Shown here in pieces: positions 23,588 to 34,768 of a DNA stretch of 64,000 nucleotides. Position 1 is the stretch's first letter. Each line of letters begins with the position of its first letter. Source of the stretch: Ilex aquifolium (Eukaryota; Streptophyta; Magnoliopsida; Aquifoliales; Aquifoliaceae); the NCBI GenBank assembly GCA_951799425.1, contig OX637396.1:42089901-42153900 (forward strand), given 5' to 3'. A program made the translations under genes and the position numbers. The notes under the pieces are model-generated. The model worked only from the letters and a program-made list of their open reading frames with translations. It was not told the DNA's origin and searched no databases.

Positions 23588-25068
23588 CTTCTCAATATGT
23601 GATGGAACCATATTCTCAATGTCGTGCACAATACTATCAGGTTGACCCTCTACAATAATCCCGTTACTATAACATCAATCATTCAAATTCCGTATCTAAT
23701 GACATTTAGACATCTCCTTTTTCTGGGAAGTAAGGTACCTCGGCTGTCCAACCTTTATATCTCTTCTTTCTCAAGATAGGCTAACACACGACTTATAGCA
23801 CTTTGAAGCTTGTTGGGTAAGGGATCGTGTCCATCCATGAGGCTGATGAGTTATGTCTAGCGGCCATACTTTGATCACTCTGTATTGGTATTAAAAACGA
23901 AAAAAAAACATGCAGTACAAGGGTAATATGTAAACAAGAAACTATTTGGATAGTTGCAGATAACGGGAGATGCTGAACTCACCAACTGCTACTTTTGTGA
24001 GTCCAGCAAAAAATCAATCGGTGTTAAGTTCACAGCTGCAAAGATCAGACAACATGAAGAAGGGTAATATGTAAACAAGTGATTTACCTTCTCAATATAT
24101 GACCGCACCATATTCTCAATGTCCTGCACAACGCTGGGATACAACTTGACAGTTACAATCTTAGGCAGAAACAAATTAACAATCACAATGCATATTTCTG
24201 AGCAAGTGGTATCCTAACAATACTTACCAAAATCAGAGAACCTCTTTCTTGGGGCATGAGCAAATTCTGAATATTTTCTTCCTTCGTCAACCCTTTGGAA
24301 TTGGAGCTGTGAAACAAGAGGTCGTCGAGTAACAATCCCTGCATAAGACATGAGCACATCATTCTAATGCTCGCGGGATTTATACATGGATGGACATATT
24401 AGATTCATATCATTATACCCACAGCGTACAATTATACAGGTAATATTGGAAATACTAACAACATGAATCACCCGATCCACGAGGCAAAAAGTCTTCCAAC
24501 GATGCTCTCAAGCACCGAAGACTTCCCCGAGCTCTACAAACAATTAAAAATACATGTCAAGTAAGTAATGAACCCAAAAAAACAATGAACAACAGATTTG
24601 AAGTTCAGTGAGACAACAAAACAGATACAGATCAAGAAATCAACAAATTAGAACTACCACGATTTACAATCAAAGAAACTCAAAAGGTTTCGAAAATCTA
24701 TACACTGGAAAAAGATAGAAAGATAAAGAATGTGAAATCAAAACTCTTAGCCCGTATTCAGATTTGAAGAGGAGAACAGACAACATCATTGAAGACTTCC
24801 GAGAGCTCTATAAGCAATTAAAAATATGCGTTCAATAATCAACGATTTGAAGTCGACAACAAAACAGATGCACATCAATATATCAACAAAAAAGAACTAC
24901 CAAGATTAACAATCCAAGCAAATCAAATATCTCCAAAATCTGTACACAGAAAAAAAAAAAAAAAAAAAAGAAAGATAACGACGGCGATGGAAGGCAAGGC
25001 GTCCCAGAGAGTGTGTAAAGAGCTCTCCTCACCATGATCGCCTAGGGCCGATTATATCTCTGTATCGA
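23588..25068 (-). pseudogene. DRP1: DRP1 (dynamin-related) relic, copy B, exons 1, 2, 3 and 5
   Basis: Pieces follow the DRP1 order. About 25068-24977 is exon 1, reading [15 protein letters not shown], with no start ATG and two indels near IQR. About 24807-24781 is a decayed extra exon-2 start. 24533-24472 is exon 2, reading SSGKSSVLESIVG and then a two-base deletion. 24338-24228 is exon 3, reading IVTRRPLV with an intact frame and splice sites. About 24133-24088 is part of exon 5, reading QDIENMVRSYIEK. 23650-23588 is a second exon-5 piece, reading EGQPDSIVHDIENMV. Exon 4 is absent between exons 3 and 5. Dynamin P-loop residues GKS are kept but the frame is broken just after them. Confidence 0.85.
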
Positions 25069-25270
25069 TTGGGGCTGAGAGAGTGAGGAAGGAAGCGTAA
25101 GAAGTGGTAAGAAGGGAGGGCGGTGATTGATCAAAACTAGAGACTTGAAATTTATTGTCGAACGAACCAAAGTTTTTAAACGTTGGAGTGTCGCGGTGAC
25201 TTGCAAAACGGGTTTTCTTTGTTTCCTTTTCTGTCGCTGTTTTTTTTTTTAAACAAAACAAATGACATTT

Positions 25271-26177
25271 TATGGTAGCGTTTGGTAACAGGGGGTTTGT
25301 GTTTTTTTTTTTTTTTTTTTTTCATTTTTTGCTAAAAAAAAAAATAATAACGCGTTTGGGATGTATTTTCGTTTTTTTTTTACTCCCCTGTTTTGAAAAC
25401 CAGGCCAAAATATAAAAACATCAAAAATGATGTTTTTGAAAACATCAATAAAAAAAAACACGCGCGTCTCAGTTAATGAGGTCTTGCCTTTGAATCTTGT
25501 TAACACCAAAATTTAGGACTTTTTGTTAGAAGTATAAAAGCCATTTTCTTTTTCTTTTTTTCCCACTTTCTCCATCTGTCTCTCTCTCGATGGTTTCTCT
25601 CTTGTGAAACCGAAGCCGCTGGTTTCACTCTTATGAAACCGAAGCCAAGACGCAGATTTGAAAGATGAAATCGAAGACGAAGACGAAACCCACTTCGTCT
25701 CTCTCGCTCGTGGTCAGTGTTTTTCCCTAATTTTATACCATATATACATAGATCTTTATTGGTGGTTGCGGTTTCAGTGGGGGTGGGTTTCGGTGGTTGG
25801 GGGTGATCAGTGGGGTGGTTGTGGTGGTGGTTTTCAGCGGTGGGAGTGGGTTGTGGGTTTCGGTTGTTGGTTTCGGTGGTGGGGTTGGGTGGTGGTTTTG
25901 GGTAGTCAGTGGGGTTAGGGGTGGGTTTCGGTGGTGGGGGTTGGGTGGTCAGTGGGGTTGGGTGGTGGTTTTGGGTGGTTATTGGGGTTGGGTGGTGGTT
26001 TTTGGTGGTAATTTTTTGGTATAATACCAAATATGTTTTTTATTTTTGTTTTTACAATTTTTTAAATATAAATGACTACCAAACATGTTTTAAATTTTTA
26101 ATTTTTATCACAAAAAAAACAAAATTTAGCTCTATTTTTTTGTATAAAAAAAACATAAAAACGAAAATGTTACCATA
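25271..26177. mobile_element. Probable nonautonomous DNA transposon
   Basis: Ends TATGGTAGCGTTTGGTAAC (25271) and GAAAATGTTACCATA (to 26177) form short imperfect terminal inverted repeats. The interior has T-rich and G-rich tracts. No convincing target-site duplication was seen, so the superfamily is open. A stretch at about 57.5-57.9 kb has similar features. Confidence 0.45.
25745..26015 (+). repeat. G/T-rich degenerate minisatellite
   Basis: Repeated GGTGGTTTTGGGTGGT-like and GGGTTTCGGTGG units fill this stretch. The plus strand has many GGG or GGGG runs at short spacing and could form G-quadruplexes. The proline-rich frame on the minus strand is a shadow of it. Confidence 0.8.
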
Positions 26178-26630
26178 AAATATTAAACTCTTAATCAAAC
26201 AAAAAAATGTTTATATTCTTAATCACGAAAATATCTTTAAAGATGTTTATATTCTTAATTTATACCATAAAATATTAAACTCTTTTTTTTTGGTAAGTAT
26301 AAAATATTAAACTCTTAATCAAACAAAAAAGTAATAATGTACTTGATTTTTAAGAAAATTGGCAATAAAAGCTTGATTGAAAATACTTAGAAATCAAGTA
26401 TAATATAAAAAAGGAAAAATTTCAACCACACCCTCTCTAGTTTATCATATCTTCAAGGACACCCCCTCTAATTTCTAAATCTTCAGTGACACTCATTCTA
26501 GTTTATATTTAAACATCACTAACACCCCTACTATTAAACTATCATTTCTAACAAAAAAAAAAATCTAAAATACTAAAAATGCCCCTACATAAACCTCATG
26601 TAATTTTTCTACATAAAATTTTATTAAAAT

Positions 26631-27318
26631 TAGGGGTGTTAACCCTACCCTACGGGTAGAAAATATGCTCTTCCATCTTCCTACCCGATATTTTGCGGAA
26701 GAATTTTTTCTTAACCTACCCTACCCGACAGGTGTGGTATTCTTACCCGACTTCCTACCCGATTAATCGGGTAGGAAGTCGGGTAAACACTTTTATAACT
26801 ATTAATTTTTGAATCATTTTAACAATTTAATTAAATAACATCCACCAATTTAACAGCACAATAAATCAATAACACTAAAATCTAAAACAATTACAACAAC
26901 AATTATAATAAAACACAAGAAAGTATGACCATCAATCCACCATAATTGTTACACAAATACAATAACAATTAATTTAAGTTTAAACCATATGAAATAACTT
27001 GGATGTTACTGGTAGAATCAACTTGAGCAGAAAATTGTGGAGTCATTTCAGCCATTAAGAAATGATCTGTGAACAAAAACAAAATATGGAGATGGTATAA
27101 TTAGTAGATTAGGGTTTTATATATATATTAATTAATGCAGGTAGGGTAGGGTAGGAATGCGGAAATGGATGGCTATTCCGCATTCCTACTCGATTTAATC
27201 GGAAGACCAAAAACTCTTCCGCATTCCTACCCGATTTTTGCGGCTAATCGTTCAGTAGGATAGGGTAGGGTCGGGTAGGGTAGGAACTTGCGACCAGTCG
27301 GAAATTTGAACACCCCTA
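26631..27318. mobile_element. hAT-type nonautonomous element with 8-bp TSD, nested
   Basis: Terminal inverted repeats TAGGGGTGTT and AACACCCCTA are flanked by a perfect 8-bp duplication ATTAAAAT (26623-26630 and 27319-27326). The 688-base interior is rich in CTACCCG motifs. There is no coding region. It sits inside the Mutator-like element and is therefore younger. A same-family element with the same terminus lies at 47414-48275. Confidence 0.92.
26743..26786. repeat. Perfect 44-bp palindrome
   Basis: Arms of 22 bases (TTACCCGACTTCCTACCCGATT) meet without a loop, centred at 26764/26765 inside the hAT element. It could extrude a cruciform or form a subterminal hairpin. Confidence 0.9.
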
Positions 27319-27815
27319 ATTAAAATTCGAGCCGATTAAAATTTATTTTTCTACATATTAAAATTTGAACCAATAAAAATTCGATTGAAGTTGAATAAAT
27401 TTTATTTTTTTTAATTTATTAAAATTCGAGCCTATTAAAATTTGTGTCGATTTGAACTATACCCGAGTTGTTAGCGCCAATTAAAATTCGCTTTCGAGTT
27501 GATCAAAATTTATATTTTTTTACTTATTAAAATTCGTGTCAATTAAAATTCGATTTATTAAAATTGAAGTCAATTAAAATTTATATTTTTTATGTATTAA
27601 AATTTGGGCTGATTAAAATTCAATACGAGTTGATTAAAATTTGATTTGAGTCGATTAAAAATAATTTTTAATTGGTTCAAATAGAATTTTAATTAGCCTA
27701 AATTTTAATACGTAAAAAATATAATTTTTTTTTTGCTCAAATTTTAATATGTAAAAAAATAAATTTTAATTAGCTTGAATCGAATTTTAATTCATTCGAA
27801 TTTTAATACGTAAAA
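27319..27815. repeat. Degenerate short repeats (TTAAAATTCGAG-like)
   Basis: Loose 20-30-base units with TTAAAATTCGAGTCGATT variants in both orientations fill the right part of the Mutator-like element. Confidence 0.7.
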
Positions 27816-28525
27816 AAAATTAGAAAACAGAGGGGGTCTCATTGAAGATATGCTTATCTAGATGGGGTCTCATTGAAGATATACTTATCTAGAGGGGGTG
27901 TGAATGAAGTTTGTCCTCAAATATATCATGGGCAATTTAGTAAAATTGCATTATAATTAATATTTTTAATCTTACAGGTGGTGTCACTGAAGATTTAAAA
28001 ACTAGAGGAAGTGTCCTTGAAGATATGGTAAACTAGAGGGGGTGTGGTTGAAATTTTCCCTATAAAAAATTGGGTATACAAACAGAATAATATCACCAAT
28101 ACAAAAAAAAAAAAAAAATCAAACTTTTAGTTTCTAACTACATTATTATATTTTTATCTAATTGAAGATACATGTGAAAATTTTTAATCTTTCAACATAT
28201 AATATAAAAATTTTAAAAATTTTTAGGATATAAAATATCATTCATCCTTTTTTTTCCCCTCTTTTTTCATTGGGGTAATAACATTAAGGGATAAAAAATG
28301 GGTAGTAATTGAGCAGAAAATGCTAGACACCAAAAAAAAAAAAAAAGTGTCAAAACACAGTCATATATCTCACCCTATTTTATTGATTTTTTGTATTGAA
28401 TTTTTTTTTCATGGCCTCAAATTCATGTTGTCATCAGAAGCAGAACCTCGTATTTCTTCTAAAAAATCTCCTAATTGCTCCAGAACAACTAGAAAAATAT
28501 TCTTTAACCGGAAAGAATTCGGGGA

Positions 28526-30938
28526 TGTAACGCCCCAAATACCACCCTGGACGGCATTACATTCTACAACCATTCATATCATGAGAGCACTAATATAATT
28601 CATTCATAAATAAAAGTTCATTCACCATATCTAATGATTACAACATTATCCCAAAAGATCAAGCCAAAATGTGGCGATTTCATCCCAAAAGATTCAAAGT
28701 TAATCTAGCAGCGGACTAACAAAAGATTATATTTTTTTTTACATGATCTCAAAATAACTCTTCCATCTAATACAAAGATGGACAGTCTAAATATCCCCAT
28801 CTGGATCCACATGCCCGTCACCTATACGATCTCCTTCTGAAGCATCACCTGAAAAATGGATTGTTTGTAGGGGGTGAGCACTAAGCTCTGTAGGAAAATC
28901 CTCCCAAACCCGAACAAGGTTTAGAAAACATAGAAAACGGTCGGTCTCTTTTCACAAATAACATATATAGATTTTGAGATAACACCGGGACATTTAACGG
29001 ATCTCAAGTTTAAGTAAAAACAGTAATTGAATGAATAAATGCACACAATATACAATTAATACACCATTCCACCATTCACCGTTTCCACAATAACCCATAT
29101 ATAATTTATAATCCATTTCCACCATACACCGCTTCCACAAGTTCTCGTGGCATCCCATACTACCCCAGGACTCTTGTAGAAACTGTCTATGGTAGAATGA
29201 ACAATATACGACTGTACTCGTATCTCAGGTATGAAGCACGACTCCGCATGGTCACCATCGAGAATATCATGTCCCACGCAAGTACATACCAATGCTACCC
29301 CGTGAGCAATAGTGGTTTAGTCTTACCAAAGCACTAACCCCACTATGAGTGGTAGGAAAAGTTCTTACCAAAGAAGACGTCTACCCACTCCATGATACCT
29401 AGTCAATAGTAACCCATGTTCATATCGAGCAACCATACAAGAGATACGATACCAACTACTTTCTCAATTAACAAGCAAGTTCCACAATTTAGTTTTCTGT
29501 GGTATGAGCATCCTTTCAAGGAACTTCTCACCCATGTTCATCCAAACAACATTCCATAATTTCAATACCAACACGTATTACACATATCCAACAATTCCCC
29601 CAAATCCACAACTTTCGCAAGTGATATTTCCCATAAAACATATTTAAGAAAAAGTACATGAGATCATCAAAAGTATCATTTTATTGTTCAATACAAATCG
29701 CTAGAGTTTTGAAATCAAGAACAAATGAAAGATCAAGCTTTGGAACTCAAGAACAAAGGACAAATCAATTCTTGAATCCCTAACAACAAATATCAAGCTT
29801 GAAATCAAGAATAAAGGGTAAATCAAGTCTTGAATCCATAACAACAAATATCAAGCTTGGAATCAAGAATAAAGGAACAATTAAGTATTGAAATCGACAA
29901 CAACGAATATCAAGATTTAAATCAATAACCAAGGATAAATCAAGAGAAAACCCACTTCCCTTGAAGAACTAGGGCATACAAGAGGTTTAGTGATTACCCA
30001 ACCATCACATAGTTTAATACAAGGTAATAATTGCAAGAATAACAAGAAATGATGAATTCATAGCAAGTATATATGATTGAGAGTCAAGAGAATGCATATC
30101 TATAGTAGCCCTAACCTCAATGTAAGAGAATGGAAGAAAACCCCTACCTTGAATCCAAGAGTTGTAAGCTAACCCAAGCTCCAAATATCTCTTTCCTCCC
30201 TTCTCCTTCTCCTTCTTGTCTTCTCTTAGGGTTCTAAGATGTTTGTGGTGAGGATGAGATGAAGAATGGGGCAAATAGGGCTTGGAATGGGTGTTTTAAA
30301 ACCCAAAATCCCGACTTTTTACTGTTCGGGAAGGCTCCAGTCAAAGGGTACCGGTACCGGGTACCGGTACCAATTAGCTACTGGTTCCGGGGTACCGGTA
30401 CTGTTCGGTACCGGTACTGGGTACCGGTACTGTTTGGCTGCTTCGACTTCCAGGGCAGTTTTGACCCCTTTAGAGGTCGAATTGGAAAATTTCCAAGAGA
30501 TACACTTTTGTAGCCCTAGATGTCTACTATCTAATGTCAAAATTTCAGATCAATTGGATATAAGAATAAAAGTTATGGCCAAAATACTAGAAGGTGTCTC
30601 AACTCATTTTTACCCAAAAATTTCTCTAAGTGTGTTTTCACTCCGAAATACTTTCTAACTTCCAATACACCTCATATTACCTCTCCCAAGGTTGTTCGAC
30701 CTTCCGGATTCAATGGAGACCTTATTTTGACCTAGAAATATTCAGAAACTTCCATAATCCCTTTCCTCAAGTTTACACACCTTCGAAACTTAAACTTCCC
30801 AATCAATTTGTATTTCTAGTTTTTTTTTTTTTTTTTATTACTACCGTCACTACACCTATCTATATTTCTACATTTTTTTACATCAATTATTTACTATATA
30901 TCTATATACATATATAAAAGAACATGTGGGGTGTTACA
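28526..30938. mobile_element. Solo LTR, 2413 bp, TSD GGGGA
   Basis: The unit begins TGTAACGCCCC and ends GGGGTGTTACA, with a perfect 5-bp duplication GGGGA on both sides (28521-28525 and 30939-30943). TG..CA ends plus a 5-bp TSD and no internal retrotransposon genes indicate a solo LTR. The end sequence and a GTGAGCACTAAGCTC motif resemble long Ty3-type LTRs. It contains about four roughly 60-base repeats at 29700-29950 and a GGTACCGGTACC-type repeat at 30346-30440. Confidence 0.9.
30346..30440. repeat. GGTACCGG-type repeat cluster in LTR
   Basis: GGTACCGGTACCGG and GGTACCGGTACTG recur about six times. The units are self-complementary and can fold back. Confidence 0.85.
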
Positions 30939-31332
30939 GGGGATGAAGGGGATTTTTAAGTTCAAAGTATACTTAGCATGACCGAGTTGATTGATTGGTT
31001 GCATTTCATAGTGTGACAAAAGTTTGCTCGTTTGTATTAGGGTATAATTTTTGTTCTAAATTAAAAATTTGCTAGAGATGATTGTGTAGACCTTAGTCAC
31101 ATAATTAGCCTATATACCTCACTCTCTATCGTTCAGAGCTTTAATTCACGAATTATTAGCGAACTCGGCATCAATTCGCCCTCCCAAGCCACTAAATTCA
31201 TGATTTCAAATACTAAATTCATAAATTAAATATTTAAATCAGTTCCCAAAGTCAAAAGTCTTAAAACCTGATCTTGAACCAGCCCAAATAGGCAAAAACT
31301 GATTCATTTGAGAGACAACTTGCGAATACATA
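30939..31332. other. 3' flank of CYP703A
   Basis: AT-rich and non-coding. It should hold the P450 3' UTR and polyadenylation site on the minus strand, but I see no decisive signal. Confidence 0.5.
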
Positions 31333-33334
31333 TCAATGATACATATAACTTGGTAATCGTGGCTTGGCAATAGCCATCAAGGGCTTAGCCTTGGGCATTG
31401 TCATACCATAAACCTCTTTTGTATCAATATCCTCTGCCCTCATTCCTTCAGGTGGGCTCCAATCAAAGCAATGAAAGAGTCGAGCCAAAGCCATCAACAC
31501 AAGCGTCACGCCAAGCGGCGCGCCGGGGCACTTCCTCTTGCCAGCACTAAATGGCAATATCTTGAAATCGGCTCCGTGGCTTATTTCAACTCGGTTGCCG
31601 TCGCTCGAAAAATGCCTCTCCGGCCGGAATTCACCAACATCATCCCATATCGCTTGATTCCGACCGAGCCCGTGCGTGTTGATGAAGACACGTGTCTTAG
31701 CAGGGATGTAATAGCCGTTGATTGTGGTGGCGCGTGTGGATTCATGTGGGATGAGAAATGGTCCGGCTGGGTGCATGCGAAAAGTTTCACGTACAACACA
31801 ACGTAGGTAATTAAGGTGGGATAAATCAGATTCCAAGACCATGCGCTGTGGGCCTACAACCATGTCTAGCTCTTGTTGTATCTTGTGAAGGACACGTGGA
31901 TGTTTGATCACCTCAGCCATTGCCCATTCGTTGGTCACAGCTGAAGTATCTGTGGCTGCAGCTATCATATCCTACAATGCCAAAGCATCAACCAAGAAAG
32001 GAAGTAACAAAGAATGGTATTAATGACAATCAAAGTGAAAAAGAGTAAATACAAATTGCAACTAAGAATTTGTCTTAATTTATTAAGAACATATCACTTA
32101 ATATATTATTAAATCAATAAATTAAATTAAAAAAATTTGGGTTCAAAAGTATTATGTAATGAAAACCCAAAAAATTGCAAACCTCATATTTTTCGGTTTT
32201 TTTTTAAAAGGCCATAATATTACAAGAATAACGATGACATCAAATTTGGCAACGAATTGAAGGTTACAACTCGATAGAGATCAAATAAAACTCAATTGAA
32301 ATTGATTTACTACTAAAAAAGTTAGGTAAGACTAAAGAAAGACGACTTTAATAAGATTGAGTTGTAATTTTACCCAATAAAACTGATGTTTTAGATTATA
32401 TGTGTGAGTTGCATACCTGAATTAGAGCTTTAATCTCAGTATCATTCATATGCTCTTTCCCATCTTCCCCCGGCAAAGTTAACAAAATATCAACAAAATC
32501 CAAATCTCCATCACATTTCACTCCTTCTGTTTCCTTTCTCTTTCTATGTTCTTCAATGATTTTCATGTGAAAATCATCTACCCTCTTCTCCACCTCCCTC
32601 ATTTTCTTTTCACATCCATAAGGATCCACCCACCTCCAAAATGGCAGATAATCACCCAAATAAATCAAACCCAGAAGCCAAAACAACTCATGGGTTATGT
32701 GCATGAACTCCAGGGCCTCCTGTGGGCCTGCCGTTTCCGACCCAAAATACTGCTTCCCAAGCAACATTCTAGTCACATTGTTCATTGAAAACCCACCCAA
32801 AGCTTCCCTCAAATTCAGTGCCTCTCCAGTATGGGACATGGCCCATACATCTTTAATAAGATGAAGGGCTTCTTCGGCCCTGTGCTTTGCAAAGGACTCG
32901 AGTCTCTTTGTTGTTAATAGTTGCTCCATGCAAATTCTTCTCATTCGCTTCCACTTCGGGCCTAGAGGAGCCAATGCAACATCCCCGCAGCCGTAGGCGA
33001 GATGGACAGCGGCCAGAGTCCGTGGTCGGGAGGCGAAGATGTCATCTTGCCGAAGAAGTATTTCACGTATGATTTCAGGGTCATTGGTGGTTATGGCGTC
33101 GACAGTGCCAAGTCGGAGGTAGACTAAAGGCCCGTATTTCTCACAGAAGGAAGCTAGGTCTCTGTGAGGCAACTGGCCCAGTTGGAGAAGGTTGCCAACA
33201 ATGGGCCATCTTGGGGGGCCAGGAGGGAGCCTATTGCTTCTGTTTTGGGACTTTTTTCTGAGCCATAAGCAAGAAACATTGAATATTATGAGAGATACAC
33301 AGACTACTGTCCAAGCAAAGGTGTAGAGATCCAT
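31333..33334 (-). CDS. CYP703A2: Cytochrome P450, CYP703A type (fatty acid hydroxylase)
   Basis: Two exons (33334-32417 and 31971-31333) joined by a phase-0 GT/AG intron of 445 bases give 518 residues, close to the roughly 510 of known CYP703A2. Residues 1-25 form a membrane anchor. PPGPPRWPIVGN is at 37-48, the oxygen-binding I-helix AATDTS at 311-316, ETFR at 368-371, FRPERH at about 421-426 and the haem loop FSAGKRKCPG at 447-456 with Cys454. The family adds in-chain hydroxyls to medium-chain fatty acids such as lauric acid in the endoplasmic reticulum of tapetum and pollen, feeding sporopollenin synthesis. The frame continues upstream to a GTG, but the first ATG (33334) gives the family-like N-terminus. 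All catalytic motifs are intact. Confidence 0.95.
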
Positions 33335-34033
33335 CACTGCAACAAGTTTCACCAGCTAATAGGCTCAGCAGAGGACATTAAGCTTCTTACTGTGGGTTAA
33401 GTAGAGAAAAGAGAATGATTAGCTATATCATGATCTTGGCATGAAGTGAAGTAGTTAATAGATAATGGAGAACCCTACTTCTCGTGGTTAGGGAATGTTT
33501 GGTTGTAGTATTAGGGTGAGATTTAAGTAAATTAGATGTTATAGGGTTCGGTATAATTTTTCAATAACACCATATATATAGTATCGATCAAATCTACGTG
33601 ATAGGTGGTACAAAATTAGTATTTCTTGATTATGATTTGGAAATTCTAGTATGCCCGTTAAATTCTGAAAATTTTTATTTTGGGATTTGGGTGAGATTGG
33701 ACCAAACATGATAGAGATTGAATAAGGATAAAATGATAGACCGACTATTAACGTCGGTGCAAGTTTTATTAAAATTAAATTTTCTATTCTCATTTCATTT
33801 TATACCCGAACCAAAAATCCTTTCAATCCTTTGTTGGGTCGTTTGGTATCCATAATCATTATTTTTTGAAGAAGGTTTGCTTGGTAGGTGATGCATGCCT
33901 AATGTGACTGTACCATATGTAAACCTGCTTCAAAGAAATGGTATTTGCATGGCTTTTTTCATATAGAAGATAGGTGCAATGCAAGTCTGGTAGGCTTTGA
34001 GGTGAATAATTTCAAACTTCACTTTATCAATAT
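33335..34033 (-). promoter_or_regulatory. CYP703A 5' leader and proximal promoter region
   Basis: About 700 bases separate the start codon from a solo LTR. I see no unambiguous TATA box. CT-rich leader sequence lies just upstream of the ATG. The LTR boundary therefore limits the native proximal promoter. Confidence 0.4.
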
Positions 34034-34763
34034 TGATGAGTCCGAAATCAACTGGGTCAGACCCAATAAAATAAAAAGAACCCAAGTTACCAGAGCCCAA
34101 AGGGAGCTGGCCCAGCCCATTAAATCAAGAAAGAGTCCAAGAGGAGCCCAAGCCCAAAAGAGGCACCCAAGGGGGCGCCGCCCAAGAGGTCACCCAAGCC
34201 CCTGGCGCCGCCCAGGGTTGGCCCTCCTGTTCCTCCTTCGCCCTCCTCACTTTGTCACTTCAGCTCAAGTCCAGCCCAGTTCAAGATCCTCCTCCAACGG
34301 AATAGGAGCACGAGGGAGAGAATATCGGAATACACACGGAGGTCTAATCCTACCATAATTGTACTTACCAAAGTGGTAGAGTCCTCTCTTAATTGTACTT
34401 ACCAAAAAGTAGTGGCCGCCTCACCATACCTATATAATGTAAGCCCTCTCCACATAAAGGGCATGACCTTAGAACCTTGAGACCTCTACTTCTCGTTTTC
34501 TACACCTCTCTAGTTTCTCCCCCCGAATCATTGTAATATTGCCGGAGGATACTCTCCCGGTGACTTTTATTCATTAATAAAGATCTCCGGCCACCGCTGT
34601 CGTTCCCGATAGTGGAGTAGGTCACTCGGACCGAACCACTATAAATCTGTGTGTTTACTCTTATTTACTGTTTTGCTATTGATTGCCTCTTTATTGCTCA
34701 TTAATTGCACCCTTATATATACTCGACTGTTGATCTTGTGCAATATCAATTTGTGCACCATCA
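34034..34763. mobile_element. Solo LTR, 730 bp, TSD AATAT
   Basis: It begins TGATGAGTCC and ends TGTGCACCATCA, with a perfect 5-bp duplication AATAT (34029-34033 and 34764-34768). A TATAAT-like region, a CATTAATAAAGATC signal and a GTAGGTCACTCGGACCGAAC motif are typical of plant LTR interiors. No pol or gag is present. Confidence 0.9.
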
Positions 34764-34768
34764 AATAT

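Larger units (their letters stand above)
26413..28060. mobile_element. Mutator-like nonautonomous element with 9-bp TSD
   Basis: The ends GGAAAAATTTCAACCACACC and, inverted, GGGAAAATTTCAACCACACC open long terminal inverted repeats of more than 80 bases. A perfect 9-bp duplication TATAAAAAA flanks them (26404-26412 and 28061-28069). This is diagnostic of the Mutator superfamily. No transposase is encoded. The element is split by a nested hAT element. Further inward repeats of the terminal motif (CTAGAGGGGGTGTG-like) occur at 27830-27900. Confidence 0.9.

Noticed and set aside
25500-26030. 176-codon proline/histidine-rich frame on the minus strand
   Set aside because: It is the complement of the G/T-rich minisatellite inside a transposon, with no start context or homologous domain.
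30259-30658. 84- and 130-codon plus-strand frames with GTGYRYW-like repeats
   Set aside because: They are encoded by the GGTACC repeats of the solo LTR, so they are composition artefacts.
31471-31806. 111-codon plus-strand frame opposite the P450 exon 2
   Set aside because: It is a shadow of the P450 coding strand, with no independent motif.
33335-33352. Six-residue N-terminal extension of the P450 starting at GTG
   Set aside because: The codon is GTG, not ATG. The next in-frame ATG at 33334 gives the family-like membrane anchor.
33945-34358. 137-codon plus-strand frame
   Set aside because: Most of it lies in the solo LTR at 34034-34763. The arginine/proline-rich sequence has no recognised domain.
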